DNA of 64,000 nt from Nostoc linckia z4 (GTDB taxonomy: Bacteria > Cyanobacteriota > Cyanobacteriia > Cyanobacteriales > Nostocaceae), in the NCBI RefSeq assembly GCF_002608075.1, contig NZ_LAHA01000005.1, positions 1-64,000 on the forward strand. The letters run 5' to 3'. The translations under genes and the position numbers were made by a program. The notes beneath the pieces are model-generated. The model ran no database searches and was not told where the DNA came from. It was given only the letters and a program-made list of their open reading frames with translations. Positions 46,793 through 56,606 of this stretch are shown in pieces (position 1 is the stretch's first letter; every line of letters starts with the position of its first letter).

Positions 46793-47830
46793 TTAAACAA
46801 ATGAAAACTGATTGGTATTATTGAGATTTAAAGTTGTAGCTACTTGTCCTTCAATTACGCCAATGAGTTCGGGAAGAATGTTGGAACCACCAGTAAAGAA
46901 TATAGATGTGCCATTGGGAACGCTACCAGTAGATTGAATCAATAAATAATTGGATGCAGGGCCTTTGAGTTCGATGCGATCGACACCTAATTGGAAGTCT
47001 TTGATCAAAGCGTAATCTTGATTTCCTACAGAAGATTTATTACCGTCGTTGTAGTACACAGCATTCTTATCACCTAAAACAAAGGTGTCTGCTCCTTGGC
47101 CACCTGTGAGAACGTCAATTTCACCTTTGCCAAATCCAGAAGTAGTGTTGACACCAATCAGTCTATCTGCTCCTGCACCAGCATCTAAGGAGTCATTTCC
47201 AGCGCCACCATTTAACAAGTCTACGCCATCATTTCCAAAGAGTATGTCATTACCGACATCACCAAACAGTCGGTCATCTCCTCTACCACCAACTACGGTA
47301 TCGTTACCAAGCTGACCATTGAGTATGTCGTTACCACCTTCACCGGTGAAAAAGTCATCGCCAGCACCAGCAAAGACACTATCATTACCGTCACCAGCAT
47401 CAACTAAGTCAACGCCATCGCCACCATAGATAATGTCATTGTCACCCTCGGCAAAGACTACGTTCACTTCACCTGCAAGATAAATAGTGTCGTTACCTGC
47501 ACCACCGATGATAGTATCGTTGCCAGTACCAGATATAATTACATCGTTGCCAGGGCCGCCTCCAAGAAGGTCGTTACCCGCACCACCATCGATAAAATCA
47601 TTACCTTCTTGGCCGGGAACCAAATCGTTACCATCACCTGCATAAATAGTATCGTCGCCTTCTCTGGTGGGAATAATGTCATCCCCACTACCTGCATAAA
47701 TCAAGTCGTTACCGCTTCCAGTAGAGATGATGTCATTACCTCCAAGGGCATTAACAGTGATATCGTCCTGTGAGGCGATCTGAATGATAAAGTCGTCTCC
47801 TTCAGTTCCGGTAATAAATAAGCTGGCCAT
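46793..47830 (-). CDS. RTX calcium-binding repeat protein 1
   Basis: 345 residues. About 16 RTX nonapeptides of the GGxGxDxxx type (DTIYAGDGNDLVPGQEGND, LLGGGPGNDVI) at residues 25-225, forming Ca-binding beta rolls, then a C-terminal domain (DTFVLGDKNAVYYNDG...FQLGVDRIELKG) often found after such repeats. No signal peptide; such proteins use type I secretion via a C-terminal signal, and no secretion genes are nearby. The paralogue at 48151 has the same start and C-terminal domain. ATG 47830 follows AGAGGT. Confidence 0.9.
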   Translation of the reverse strand: MASLFITGTEGDDFIIQIASQDDITVNALGGNDIISTGSGNDLIYAGSGDDIIPTREGDDTIYAGDGNDLVPGQEGNDFIDGGAGNDLLGGGPGNDVIISGTGNDTIIGGAGNDTIYLAGEVNVVFAEGDNDIIYGGDGVDLVDAGDGNDSVFAGAGDDFFTGEGGNDILNGQLGNDTVVGGRGDDRLFGDVGNDILFGNDGVDLLNGGAGNDSLDAGAGADRLIGVNTTSGFGKGEIDVLTGGQGADTFVLGDKNAVYYNDGNKSSVGNQDYALIKDFQLGVDRIELKGPASNYLLIQSTGSVPNGTSIFFTGGSNILPELIGVIEGQVATTLNLNNTNQFSFV

Positions 47831-47992
47831 TTTTGCTTTTACCTCTTGTAGATTGTTGTTGGTGTTGTTGGAAAAAAGTCAGATTCAGGAATTCACTTAA
47901 GAGTGAATGCACATATATGAAAAAGATGTTTAATATCAAGTCCAGTAACCATCGTGAAGACTGACGCTAAAATGCCAAGAGATTTGAATCAC

Positions 47993-48155
47993 AAGTAATT
48001 AGCCGGACATGATATCAGTTTGAGAAAAACTAGTAGTATGCCAAGGCAACTTGGGTCTTTAAAGGAAAAGGACTCATGTTTTTTACCCCTTACCCTTTTC
48101 CCTTTCCCCTTTCCCCAACCCTCACCCAGCATTTTTGGGTTGACAGACTACTAGG
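47993..48155. repeat. MITE-like element between the RTX genes
   Basis: 47993-48015 carries the TAATTAGCCGGACATGATAT end also seen at 29536. 48029-48155 is a second element: left end ACTAGTAGTATGCCAAGGC, interior CCCTTACCCTTTTCCC runs, right end GACAGACTACTAG. Its end touches the stop codon of the RTX gene at 48151. A second copy is at 58421-58609 and a truncated one at 60512-60608. Confidence 0.65.
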
Positions 48156-49899
48156 TATTTGATGCAGATATCTCTGGTAGCGTTTGTGCAGTCAAACGAA
48201 CATCATCAAAATTAACTACCAATCCCGGCCCTTCTATGAGATTGATCAATCGGATGCCTAAATTCTGTCCTAAATAGGGGTTTGATTCGGTAGCAGTGAA
48301 TTTGACTGTGGAGGTTTCAAAGGTTTTATCTGCAATGAATACGCTGTTATTGTCTGCTGCAATCACTGTATCCCCTGCTAGTAGTTCCACACGATAGCCA
48401 GGGAAGCCACTCAAGTCAATTCCGATGTAGATACCTCCGATATTACCTACTTCTACCTGTAGGGTATATTCGGTATTGGCTGTTAAAACAGTATCAAGTT
48501 CTTGGAATAGACCTAAAACACCACCACTTCCAGGTGGTTGAACTACATAAAGATCGGCAACGTTTTCACCTTCTGGTGCTTCATTAATGAAGTATTCAGT
48601 GTTGGGATCTAATACATCATAATTGGAAGTCTCGATTCCATTGGGATTTTCAGGTATGTAGCCGTTGGGGTCGTAAACTACCCAACCAGGTACATCTGCA
48701 ATATTAAAGCTTCCATCTTCCAATTCTGGTTCTTCAAAGCCAGCATTTTCAATGAATATGTTTGTGGATGAATCATTTACAAAGGAGAACTGGCTGGTAT
48801 TATTCAGATTGAAATTACTTACTGGTTGTCCTTCAATTACACCAATCAATTCACTCAGAATGTTTGAACTATCAAAATAGTATATGGCTGTTCCACTTGG
48901 CAAATCTCCAAAAGATGCAATTAATGAGTAATTTGATGCTGAACCTTTCAGTTGGATAGTATCAACTCCAGATTCAAAATCTTTGATAACTGCATAATCT
49001 CCAAATCCAAAAGATCCTGGCTGACCATCGCTGTAGTAAACAGTGTTTTTGTCACCCAAAACAAAAGTATCGGCGCTGAGACCCCCTGTGAGAATATCAA
49101 TATCGCCTTTTCCAAAGGTTGAATTAGTATCGGTATTGACACCAATTAATGTATCGCTACCACTACCGCCTTGCAGTTCATCGTTACCATCACCACCAAT
49201 TAAAGTATCATTGTCTGTACCACCAGTCAGCAGGTCATTTCCTTGACCGCCATTGAGGACATCGTTCCCCGCATCACCATTCAAGAAATCTGTGCCATCA
49301 TTTCCATAAATTACATCGTTACCGACATCTCCAGAAAGCTCATCATTTCCGCTTCCGCCTTCTATTAAGTCGTTACCAAGTCCACCATTAAGGCGATCGC
49401 TACCACCTTCACCACTTAAAAAGTCATCTCCAGCACCACCAAAAGCAATGTCGTCACCGTCACCTGCATCAATGACATCTACACTACTATCACCAAAGAT
49501 TTTGTCATTACCGGCTTCGGCAAAAACTGTGTTTGATTCACCTGCAAGATAAATAATGTCGTCGCCAGAACCACCATTGATATTGTTGTTACCAGTTCCA
49601 GATCTGATGATATCGTTGCCAAGTCCACCTTCAATCAAATCGTCTCCGGCTCCAGCATTTATAAAATCATTACCTTCTTGTCCATCAATGATGTCATCTC
49701 CGTCGCCTGCGTCGATAACGTCGTTTCCATCACCAGAACTAACAACATCATTGCCACTACCTGCATTAATAAAGTCATTCCCTAATCCAGTAAAGATTAA
49801 GTCATCACCGGCCAAGGCAACAACAGTATTGTTATCTTCTGACGCTATCAGCAGGATAGAATCATTTTCTTGAGTTCCGACATTGAATTTTCTTGCCAT
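48151..49899 (-). CDS. RTX calcium-binding repeat protein 2
   Basis: 582 residues. About 20 RTX nonapeptides (residues 25-250), the same post-RTX domain as its paralogue (residues about 260-380), then an additional domain of about 200 residues starting NAGFEEPELEDGSFNIADVPGWVVYDP, a lectin- or carbohydrate-binding-like beta-sandwich seen in cyanobacterial PEP-CTERM-type proteins but without the sorting signal. Probably secreted to the cell surface or sheath. The first stop is TAG inside CTAG at the edge of the repeat element. Its paralogue is 320 bp downstream. Confidence 0.88.
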   Translation of the reverse strand: MARKFNVGTQENDSILLIASEDNNTVVALAGDDLIFTGLGNDFINAGSGNDVVSSGDGNDVIDAGDGDDIIDGQEGNDFINAGAGDDLIEGGLGNDIIRSGTGNNNINGGSGDDIIYLAGESNTVFAEAGNDKIFGDSSVDVIDAGDGDDIAFGGAGDDFLSGEGGSDRLNGGLGNDLIEGGSGNDELSGDVGNDVIYGNDGTDFLNGDAGNDVLNGGQGNDLLTGGTDNDTLIGGDGNDELQGGSGSDTLIGVNTDTNSTFGKGDIDILTGGLSADTFVLGDKNTVYYSDGQPGSFGFGDYAVIKDFESGVDTIQLKGSASNYSLIASFGDLPSGTAIYYFDSSNILSELIGVIEGQPVSNFNLNNTSQFSFVNDSSTNIFIENAGFEEPELEDGSFNIADVPGWVVYDPNGYIPENPNGIETSNYDVLDPNTEYFINEAPEGENVADLYVVQPPGSGGVLGLFQELDTVLTANTEYTLQVEVGNIGGIYIGIDLSGFPGYRVELLAGDTVIAADNNSVFIADKTFETSTVKFTATESNPYLGQNLGIRLINLIEGPGLVVNFDDVRLTAQTLPEISASNT

Positions 49900-50911
49900 T
49901 TTTGCCTTCTAGCTTTTATAGGTCGTGGTTGGAAATTATGAGAATCAACGCATTGAAGCCAGTAAGCTTTGAATGCGTAAGCTTTGATAGAAACAGACAA
50001 GAACTACCTGACTCAAATTCCACTGAATGCAGATAAATTCAGTAGTCTTGCAGCGATACCTACAGGTATTGCCTCAGAAGACCTAATAATTGAAAATTAT
50101 TAACTCTACAGCACTACAAAATTCACAACTGCTGTCACGGAATTGAGCTATTTTGCTGAAAAAACTTAAATCAAGAACAGTAGTAGCCAATGCTAACCAT
50201 GTAATTTTGGCTTAACTCTTGTTTAGCATTGTTTACTATTGTGAAATTAATCTTTACGAAAATACAATAACATAACTAAAACGACTGTTCAAGTAAGATT
50301 TAGCCATTATTAATCGCGCAGAAATAAGTTACTTATTTGAAAAACTCGTTAGCTTTTGCAAAAGATGACAGATTAGGGATTTATAGAAATATCAGTGGAT
50401 TCTTATTTGGTTGGAATTGTCAAAAATAGCATTGACTGTTGAAGTCAGGACTTACGCAAAAAATAACGTAATTTCGTCATTACGAGCGATAGCGTAAGTA
50501 GAACAGGGTAAATAATTAAAGGTTTGTAGTGAGAACTAAAGTTCTCAAAAAAGGACTAAAGTCCTTACTACGAACTGATTTTTGTTCTTTTTAGAATATC
50601 GGCGTTGCGTAAGTTCTACCTAAATCAGAAAATGAAATCTTGCATGGAGGCTGTTGATTGTTGACAGTTGACTGTGAACTGTCAACTGTCAACAATATCA
50701 ATGGAATATTTTTTTTATTGGAACTCCCATAGAATTGCTATGGTTGAGTCTGATGCCAAAACACAAGGATTATTGTTGATGCAAATGCCAAAATTATCCT
50801 GCAATATTGAATTTGCGTCTTTTGTTCGGATATGTGCTAAAGTTGCATGACTAGTTATGTATCAATCAGAACAATTCATGCAACTATAACTAATTTACTC
50901 CTAGATAATTT
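49900..50911. other. About 1 kb without a credible gene, holding dispersed repeats
   Basis: Contains 50443-50484 (repeat shared with 37541), 50522-50575 (GTAGTGAG/CTTACTAC hairpin), 50650-50732 (GTTGACAGT/ACTGTCAAC inverted repeat and TGGAATATTTT motif) and 50836-50882 (AGTTGCATGA/TTCATGCAACT). A 60-codon frame at 50668 is made of repeat DNA and was left out. Confidence 0.55.
50522..50575. repeat. 54-bp inverted repeat
   Basis: GTTTGTAGTGAGAACTAAAG and its near-complement ending ACTACGAAC fold into a long hairpin. Such GTAGTGAG elements are dispersed in Nostocales genomes. Confidence 0.6.
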
Positions 50912-52159
50912 TTATTCCTTGTCTATCTCCAAGAGTGTGCTACTCCTTTTCAAAGAAGAGGAGAAGTCCAAAAAATTTTGAGGCACAAATCTGTAGTTCC
51001 AGTCACTATAGAATTTGGGTTTTTCTACCAAGACTGTTGACAATTCTTTCTCAGTCACGCCAGCGTCTATGTGGGAGTTATTTCCATTGGTAGTAGGAGT
51101 ACCGATAAGATTAATTATGACTTCTTTAATGGTTAGTGGTTGACCTTTCCAATTTTCCGTAATCAGGCAAGACATCCGATGTTCTATGTTGTTCCATTTA
51201 CTTGTACCAGGAGGAAAATGTGCAACGTCGATGATAAGTCTAAATGTATCAGCAAGTGTTTGGAGTTGGGTTTTCCATAATTGCAAACAATACTCATCCG
51301 CTTCACTACAGTCTGCTATAATCAACAATTCTGTGGCATTTTTGTACATTTTTTTGCCCATATCTTGCCACCAGCGATGAATTGATTCAACCGCTACCTC
51401 TGCGGTATCGTGATTAATTCCCACATTTACCCACTCATGGTTTGTAGTTAAGCTATAAGCTTCGTATGGAACAAAATTTAAAAGTTCTGGCTGGGTGAAA
51501 TAATCAGTTGATTCCTTGAAAAATTGTTTTTGAGATTGCCACGCTTGTACATCGCTCTTGTATTTGATCGTTTCTTTTTTCTTGATGTCAAGTGAAACTA
51601 TAACTTGACCGCGGGCTTGGAAATTTCGTACTTGGTGATGAATATGTTGAAATTGAAAGTCCCGGTGGTAAGGGGAGTCTCCTTCTTTGGTTTTACGGTT
51701 ATTTTGTAGCCTGTAGCCAAGTTCAGACAATAAAGAAGCTACTTTTCTTGGGCTGATGACATGACCCTTGATTCGCAACTTTTCAGCTATTTTGGTGGTG
51801 CTTTCAGAAGTCCAACGTAGAGGCGATTCTGAATATCCACAATTTAACGGTTGGATTAATCCTTCTAGGTCTGGAATTAAGGTTTGGTCAATTTCTAGCA
51901 GACGTTTTCTACCGCCTCCCTTACATCTAATTTTCTCTGTCAATTCGGTGTTTTTAATTTGAGTATCTGGCTTAATTTCTAGTTCGCGAATTCCCACTCG
52001 AATTGTTTTTGGTGAGAGACCTGTGGCTTGAGAAACTTGTGTAATTCCACCTCTGCCTAATGCAATAGCTTCTGCGGCAGCCCAGAGGCGTATCGATCTT
52101 TCATTCAGATGGGGGTAAAGCGAATTAAATTTAGATTTGAGAAACTCTCTTGCTGACAT
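50912..52159 (-). mobile_element. ISAzo13-type transposase (DDE)
   Basis: 415 residues in one open frame. HTH N-terminus (ERSIRLWAAAEAIALGRGGITQVSQATGL) and the family motifs GRKRLLEIDQTLIPDLEGLI, SLDIKKKE and FPPGTSKWNNIEHR, which carry the first and last acidic residues. The central motif, usually ITADGGGSN, reads IIADCSEADE, so the DDE triad may survive but the flanking Gly are lost. No clear terminal inverted repeats or target duplications are seen, so the element may be immobile. Confidence 0.85.
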
Positions 52160-52567
52160 ACAGCAACCCTGATATCCTAAACATCTAAAAGTTATCAGAT
52201 AATGTTTAAGATTTTATGCATATTTCTTGCGTAACAGGTTAAGAATTTTTTAATAATTCCTGACATATAAATATTAATTAATCCTTTCATAAGTTTTCAA
52301 AAACTATAAGTGAGAGGTTAACAAGAGTTTATCCTCAAGAAAAACATATCTAATAAGCTCTTGCAAATTTAAGAAAGGATATATTTTTGTGTTGGTTGTT
52401 GACGGTTGACTATAGGAGTCCGATTTGATTTATAAACATATCTATGTGGGTAGACAAGAGGCAAAAGGCAATAGGCAAGAGGTTTATAGAAGATTAAAGG
52501 GTAGGGAATTTTCTTCGCAAATTAAATAGGGGTCGTATATTTTGAATTGGTCTGACTTGCCTGAGGT
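52160..52567. other. Intergenic region, no gene seen
   Basis: AT-rich; contains GGCAAAAGGCAATAGGCAAG units (52452-52482) and a GTTGACGGTTGAC fragment. No terminal repeat of the transposase could be identified here. Confidence 0.45.
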
Positions 52568-53914
52568 TTAAGGAACTAGTACCATTGAATGTGCGCCACG
52601 GGTGACTGGGATAGAATAACGAGTTTGTACTAACTGCGGTTGGGGATTTAGCGGGTCGCTAGCAATTCGCCAGAAATCTATGGAACCGCCTTTAATGCGA
52701 TCGTCGAAATGGTCATAGTTCACAACTGCGAGATATTGGCTAGAGGCATCAAAGGCAGCAGCTTCGGGTAAAATGCCATCAAAAGGATAATCTGCTACTC
52801 GGTTGAGTTGTCCGGTTTGGGGATCTAGGGTCATCAATGTCAGTGATGAGAACCAAGTGATGCGATTGTCATTATATGGTAAGTAACTTCGCTCTAAATT
52901 TGTAGTCACTACATATCGACCATTGGGGCTAACTGTCAATCCTTCTGGACTGACACTTGTCATGGCTCGTGACACTAAAGCATGGCGGGGGGAACCATCG
53001 GTTTGTGTGCCGGCTTCTAAGCGAATACTCACCACACTACCACGTGGGGCTTCATTCCAAGTTCCTTGCACATCTGCTCCCCAAAACAGATTATTCACAA
53101 TCAAATGTCGGCCATCTGGTGTGAATCGTGCAATGTAAGGAGCCTTTTCTATTTTGACTATATTTCCCCAGGACTCAAGCCCAAGATTACCATCCTTAGT
53201 CACAACCTTGGCGAAAGAGATTTCAGCAGCATTTGTATTAACCAGTGCTAATGTATTTTGAGTGGGATGCCAAGTTGTATGGATTAGTTCCTGTCCTGGC
53301 GGCAAGGAGGATACCGGAGGATAAATTGGTTGTCCTAGTCTGCCGTTGGTTAAAGGAATTAATGCTATAGGAGTTTTTACCCCAGCTCCTTTGGGATGAA
53401 AAGTAACTGAAACAAGGGAACCATCACCATTGATGCTAACGGATGTAGGACGCTCAGCGATCGCTACTTCTTGCACTTGAGTTGGTCGAGTCGGATTACT
53501 CAAGTCAAACAATAACAAGCGCTTGCCATGCTTGAGATCGGCAAAGGTTTGCTTTTGCCAATCGCCTTCGGGTCTTTGTTCTAGGGTTTCAACCACCAAT
53601 GCATAACGACCATCAGGTGTAACCGCCACTGCCCCTGGTGGCCCAGCAACCGAATTACTCGCCTCAGCTTCGTAAGCGCGTAAATCTCGGATATGTTTCC
53701 CTGCCAAAGGAATTACACTAATGGCATCGCGCCCCTCACGAGGCCCTAGTTTACCATCGACGTAAGCAGAAGCAAGCATATCTGCATCCGATATGGAAAC
53801 AAGATAACGACCTTGAAATTCCAGAGGAGCAGCACGATTTAGAGTCTGGGCGATTGTCTTTGCAGATATGCCGATTAAAGTTGCCAACGCTAGGGCCAAG
53901 ATTTTCAGGTTCAT
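52568..53914 (-). CDS. Secreted beta-propeller (lactonase-like) protein
   Basis: 448 residues from ATG 53914 (MNLKILALALATLIG), with a signal peptide ending near AKTIAQ. Repeated propeller blades (GAVAVTPDGRYALVVE; PTSVSINGDGSLVSVTF; IARFTPDGRHLIVNN; GLTVSPNGRYVVTTN) as in YVTN/lactonase proteins. Substrate unknown. The first in the gene series 52.6-59.2 kb, with GST 53960 45 bp upstream, so they may be co-transcribed. Confidence 0.8.
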   Translation of the reverse strand: MNLKILALALATLIGISAKTIAQTLNRAAPLEFQGRYLVSISDADMLASAYVDGKLGPREGRDAISVIPLAGKHIRDLRAYEAEASNSVAGPPGAVAVTPDGRYALVVETLEQRPEGDWQKQTFADLKHGKRLLLFDLSNPTRPTQVQEVAIAERPTSVSINGDGSLVSVTFHPKGAGVKTPIALIPLTNGRLGQPIYPPVSSLPPGQELIHTTWHPTQNTLALVNTNAAEISFAKVVTKDGNLGLESWGNIVKIEKAPYIARFTPDGRHLIVNNLFWGADVQGTWNEAPRGSVVSIRLEAGTQTDGSPRHALVSRAMTSVSPEGLTVSPNGRYVVTTNLERSYLPYNDNRITWFSSLTLMTLDPQTGQLNRVADYPFDGILPEAAAFDASSQYLAVVNYDHFDDRIKGGSIDFWRIASDPLNPQPQLVQTRYSIPVTRGAHSMVLVP

Positions 53915-53959
53915 GATTGGGGAGTGGGGAATTAGGTTTTGCGAATGCAAATTGGTAAA

Positions 53960-54616
53960 TTAGGCGACTAATTGTAGTCCAAATTTAGGCACAGGTACGA
54001 TGGTTTCCAGGAAGCTTGGGCGCTTTGTCAAGTGATGTAGCCAAGTTTTTAACTGCGGACGGCTGTTAATGAGTTCTTCTCCCTCTGGGGCTAGCTTCAT
54101 TGATAAAAGAACGGGTGCCATAAAAATATCTGCCAGAGTAATGGAATCACTAACCAAATAAGTTTGGGTGAGAGCTGTTTCTAACACATCAAGATGAGAC
54201 GCGATGGCAGTTACACCACGCTTAATTATGCCTTCATCAGCTTGTCCGCCGTTTTCAGGAATGTAAACACGCTGCACAAAAATTTGTCCGATGGCAATTG
54301 GTTGAATATAACTAACTGTGACGCTCATCCATTGGTGCATTCGTGCGCGTTCTAAAGGCGTTTTGGGTTGAAACGAGTCTCCATCGAATGACTCATCGAT
54401 GTAGTGCAAAATTGCTTGGCTCTCGTAAATAATTTTGCGATCGTGGACTAATACCGGGACTCTGCGAAACGGATGTAGGCGAGTAAAGTCATCTACTGTC
54501 AAATCTTGAAATGTTACTGTTTCAAAATGATAATCAACCTTCTTCTCCAGTAACAAAATTCGCACAGCACGAACATAGTTGCTAAATGCCCAACCGTAAA
54601 GTTGAGGTCGATCCAT
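53960..54616 (-). CDS. Glutathione S-transferase family protein (A)
   Basis: 218 residues: N-terminal thioredoxin-like domain (LYGWAFSNYVRAVRILLLEKKV, RVPVLVHDRKIIYESQAILHYID with the ES glutathione-site motif) and a C-terminal helical domain (SITLADIFMAPVLLSM). Conjugates or reduces electrophiles. ATG 54616 follows AAGGAG. It resembles GST B at 57490 in size and layout; the two look like paralogues. A 205-bp repeat element begins 34 bp upstream of the start. Confidence 0.9.
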   Translation of the reverse strand: MDRPQLYGWAFSNYVRAVRILLLEKKVDYHFETVTFQDLTVDDFTRLHPFRRVPVLVHDRKIIYESQAILHYIDESFDGDSFQPKTPLERARMHQWMSVTVSYIQPIAIGQIFVQRVYIPENGGQADEGIIKRGVTAIASHLDVLETALTQTYLVSDSITLADIFMAPVLLSMKLAPEGEELINSRPQLKTWLHHLTKRPSFLETIVPVPKFGLQLVA

Positions 54617-54650
54617 ATCAAAACTCCTTATGGTAAACAGGACTTATACC

Positions 54651-54855
54651 AATACTGCTGGCTTTGTGCATTTTCAACTCGGAATTTGGTTTTGGGTAAA
54701 GGTGAGCCAGCGCGGTCTTGGGGGTTTCCCCCATGAGCGACTGGCGTTAGCGTCAGCGTTAGCGACGAAGGAGCGTCACCCCGAAGGGGTTAAAGGGTAA
54801 AGGTTAAAGGGTAAAGGTTTTTTCTTTCCCTTTTCCCCAAAACCCGACAAGTATT
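54651..54855. repeat. 205-bp MITE-like element, copy A
   Basis: Ends AATACTGCTGGC and CCCGACAAGTATT; shares AAAGGTGAGCCAGCGCGG and TGGGGGTTTCCCCCATGAGC with copy B at 59435-59613. Contains GTTAAAGGGTAAAGG repeats. It lies upstream of GST A and may carry or disturb its promoter. Confidence 0.7.
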
Positions 54856-54916
54856 GGGAATTATACCAATTCAAAATTTATGCATTACAGCAGTTTTCAT
54901 CTATTTGAACCACAAT

Positions 54917-54951
54917 CCCCGGTAGGGGCGAACAACCATTCGCCCTTACAA
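54917..54951. repeat. GTAGGGGCGAA palindrome
   Basis: GTAGGGGCGAA and TTCGCCCTTAC arms around CAACCA; same family as 62483-62571. Confidence 0.55.
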
Positions 54952-54957
54952 CGTGGT

Positions 54958-55155
54958 TTATCGGGAAAGGCAGAGGGCAGGAGGCAGAAGGCTTTTATGG
55001 AATTCTGCTTCCTGTCCTCTGCCCGTGACCGGAGCGAACTTGCGGTTTAAGACCCCCACTGAACAAGAGTTCAGTGGCTCCAAGTCAGGAGGGGTTTGAA
55101 TCCCCTTCTGACTTGATCCTTCTGCCCTCTGCCTTCTGCCTTCTGCCTTCTTCAA
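54958..55155. ncRNA. Structured dispersed element, copy 2
   Basis: Partner of 25620-25816. Outer GGCAGAGGGCAGGAGGCAG arrays face complementary CTTCTGCC arrays. The core has GGTTTAAGACCCCCAC, a hairpin CCACTGAAC/GTTCAGTGG with AAGA loop, and a 14-bp hairpin CAAGTCAG-GA-GGGG, loop TTTGAAT, CCCC-TT-CTGACTTG. The 14-bp stem differs from copy 1 only by paired changes, keeping the fold. Confidence 0.5.
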
Positions 55156-55231
55156 TTACCTGAAAATTGCTGTCAAAAAGCCAGATATTACAATGGCTTA
55201 GGCGTGTGTACTTCTGTGAAATTGGTATTAA

Positions 55232-56272
55232 TCATGAAGCTGGGCGACTTCCTCCAGGCGATCGCTCTTGAGTTTGGTAGTTTAGCATCCATTGGGGATA
55301 CTCCACCGGTAAATGACTAACTTTATCAATGGCAGCAAGTTCGTCATCTGTAAGTATTAACTCAGCAGCCATTAGGTTATCACGTAATTGTTCTACAGAT
55401 TTCGCACCGATGATGATACTTGTGACATGGCTACGGCTGAGTAGCCATGCTAGAGAGATTCGAGCAATGGAACAATTATGGCTTTGGGCGATGGGTTGCA
55501 AAACATCGATAATGTTGTATGTTCTTTCTAAATCAACGGGAGGAAAGTCAAAGGTAGTGCGTCTTGCACCTGCGGGGTTGTCTTGATGGCGTTGAAATTT
55601 ACCGCTTAATAAACCACCAGCTAAAGGACTCCAAGGTAAGATACTCAAGTGTTGGTCTTGAGCTAGGGGAATAATTTCCCGTTCCAAATCGCGACCAGCT
55701 AGAGAATAGTATGCTTGTACTGACTCGAAGCGATGCCAGTGATATTTGTCTGCGATCGCCAATGCTTTCATAATCTGCCAAGCAGAAAAGTTACACAATC
55801 CAATATAGCGGACTTTACCAGAGGCAATGACATCATTGAGAGTACTTAAAGTTTCCTCAATGGGGGTTAGTGGATCGAAGCCATGAACTTGGTAAAGGTC
55901 AATGTATTCTACTTGGAGACGTTTTAAACTGCGATCGATTCCAGTGAGAATATGATGGCGAGATAATCCAACTTGATTTGGGGTATTTCCTAATCGCTCG
56001 CGTACCTTTGTGGCAATCACCACTTCTTCGCGAGGCAATCCCAATTTTACAAGTGTTTTTCCTAAGATAACTTCAGACTGCCCCTCTGAATAAACATCAG
56101 CTGTGTCAAAAAAATTCACGCCTTTATCGAAAGCAGTTTTGACCAGTTCTGTGGCTGCATCAATACCCAACTGACCGATAACTTTCCAAAAGCCAGCACC
56201 ACCGAAGGTCATAGTACCAAGGCAGATTTCAGAGACGTATAAACCCGTTCGTCCCAGTAATCGATACTGCAT
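55232..56272 (-). CDS. Aldo/keto reductase
   Basis: 346 residues from ATG 56272 (MQYRLLGRTGLYVSEICLGTMTFG). NADPH-dependent reductase with the catalytic set Asp/Tyr (FDTADVYSEGQSE), Lys (VIATKV) and His (YQVHGFDPL), and a GAKSVEQLRDN cofactor motif. It probably reduces aldehydes or ketones. It lies among GST and SDR genes under the putative TetR system, but the 315-bp gap upstream suggests its own promoter. The longer frame starting at 56329 lacks a typical AKR N-terminus. Confidence 0.92.
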   Translation of the reverse strand: MQYRLLGRTGLYVSEICLGTMTFGGAGFWKVIGQLGIDAATELVKTAFDKGVNFFDTADVYSEGQSEVILGKTLVKLGLPREEVVIATKVRERLGNTPNQVGLSRHHILTGIDRSLKRLQVEYIDLYQVHGFDPLTPIEETLSTLNDVIASGKVRYIGLCNFSAWQIMKALAIADKYHWHRFESVQAYYSLAGRDLEREIIPLAQDQHLSILPWSPLAGGLLSGKFQRHQDNPAGARRTTFDFPPVDLERTYNIIDVLQPIAQSHNCSIARISLAWLLSRSHVTSIIIGAKSVEQLRDNLMAAELILTDDELAAIDKVSHLPVEYPQWMLNYQTQERSPGGSRPAS

Positions 56273-56483
56273 TTGTGTATCCAGTTTGATTGCGTGGAAA
56301 AATAGTCTACATATGAAGGCAACAGGCAATTAATTTTCTCCTGTTTTTTATTGCCTATTTCCTATTCTCCAAGAAAAAATAAATTACGCCTAATGTGAAT
56401 TAGAAAAAAATGCAGGACAAGTAAGAAGATGAGAGTTACCAACTCTTCAACTCAGACTTTCCCCGTAAATTTAGACCTACTAG

Positions 56484-56606
56484 CGTGACCGGGCTAAAAT
56501 AGTACATTAGTAAACTCTTGTGGGGTGGGCATCCTGCCCGCACGGACGGGTGAGGACACCCATCCCACAAGAAATTTTATTGCAATATTTTAGCTGTGTC
56601 AGTCCA
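56484..56606. repeat. 123-bp MITE-like element abutting the SDR stop codon
   Basis: Inverted ends: GCTAAAATAGTACATTAG (left) and its near-complement ATTGCAATATTTTAGC (right), with inner GGTGGGCATCCTGCCCGC and GACGGGTG/ACACCC arms. Its right end touches the SDR stop at 56607. A second copy, chimeric, is at 113-197. Confidence 0.65.

Noticed and set aside
50668..50850. 60-codon plus-strand frame
   Set aside because: Made largely of GTCAACTGTCAAC repeat and TGGAATATTTT DNA; no ribosome site.
50750..52400. Terminal inverted repeats and target duplication of the ISAzo13-type element
   Set aside because: Comparison of both flanks gave no convincing inverted match; AGTTGCATGA/TTCATGCAACT at 50836-50882 is a local palindrome on one side only.
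55085..55115. tRNA T-arm-like GGTTTGAATCC
   Set aside because: It is the loop of the structured repeat; no acceptor or anticodon arms surround it, and the copy at 25753 lacks the tRNA layout too.
54958..55155. 65-codon minus-strand frame in the structured repeat
   Set aside because: It reads through the GGCAGAAG arrays and the hairpin; the covarying hairpin explains the conservation better than coding.
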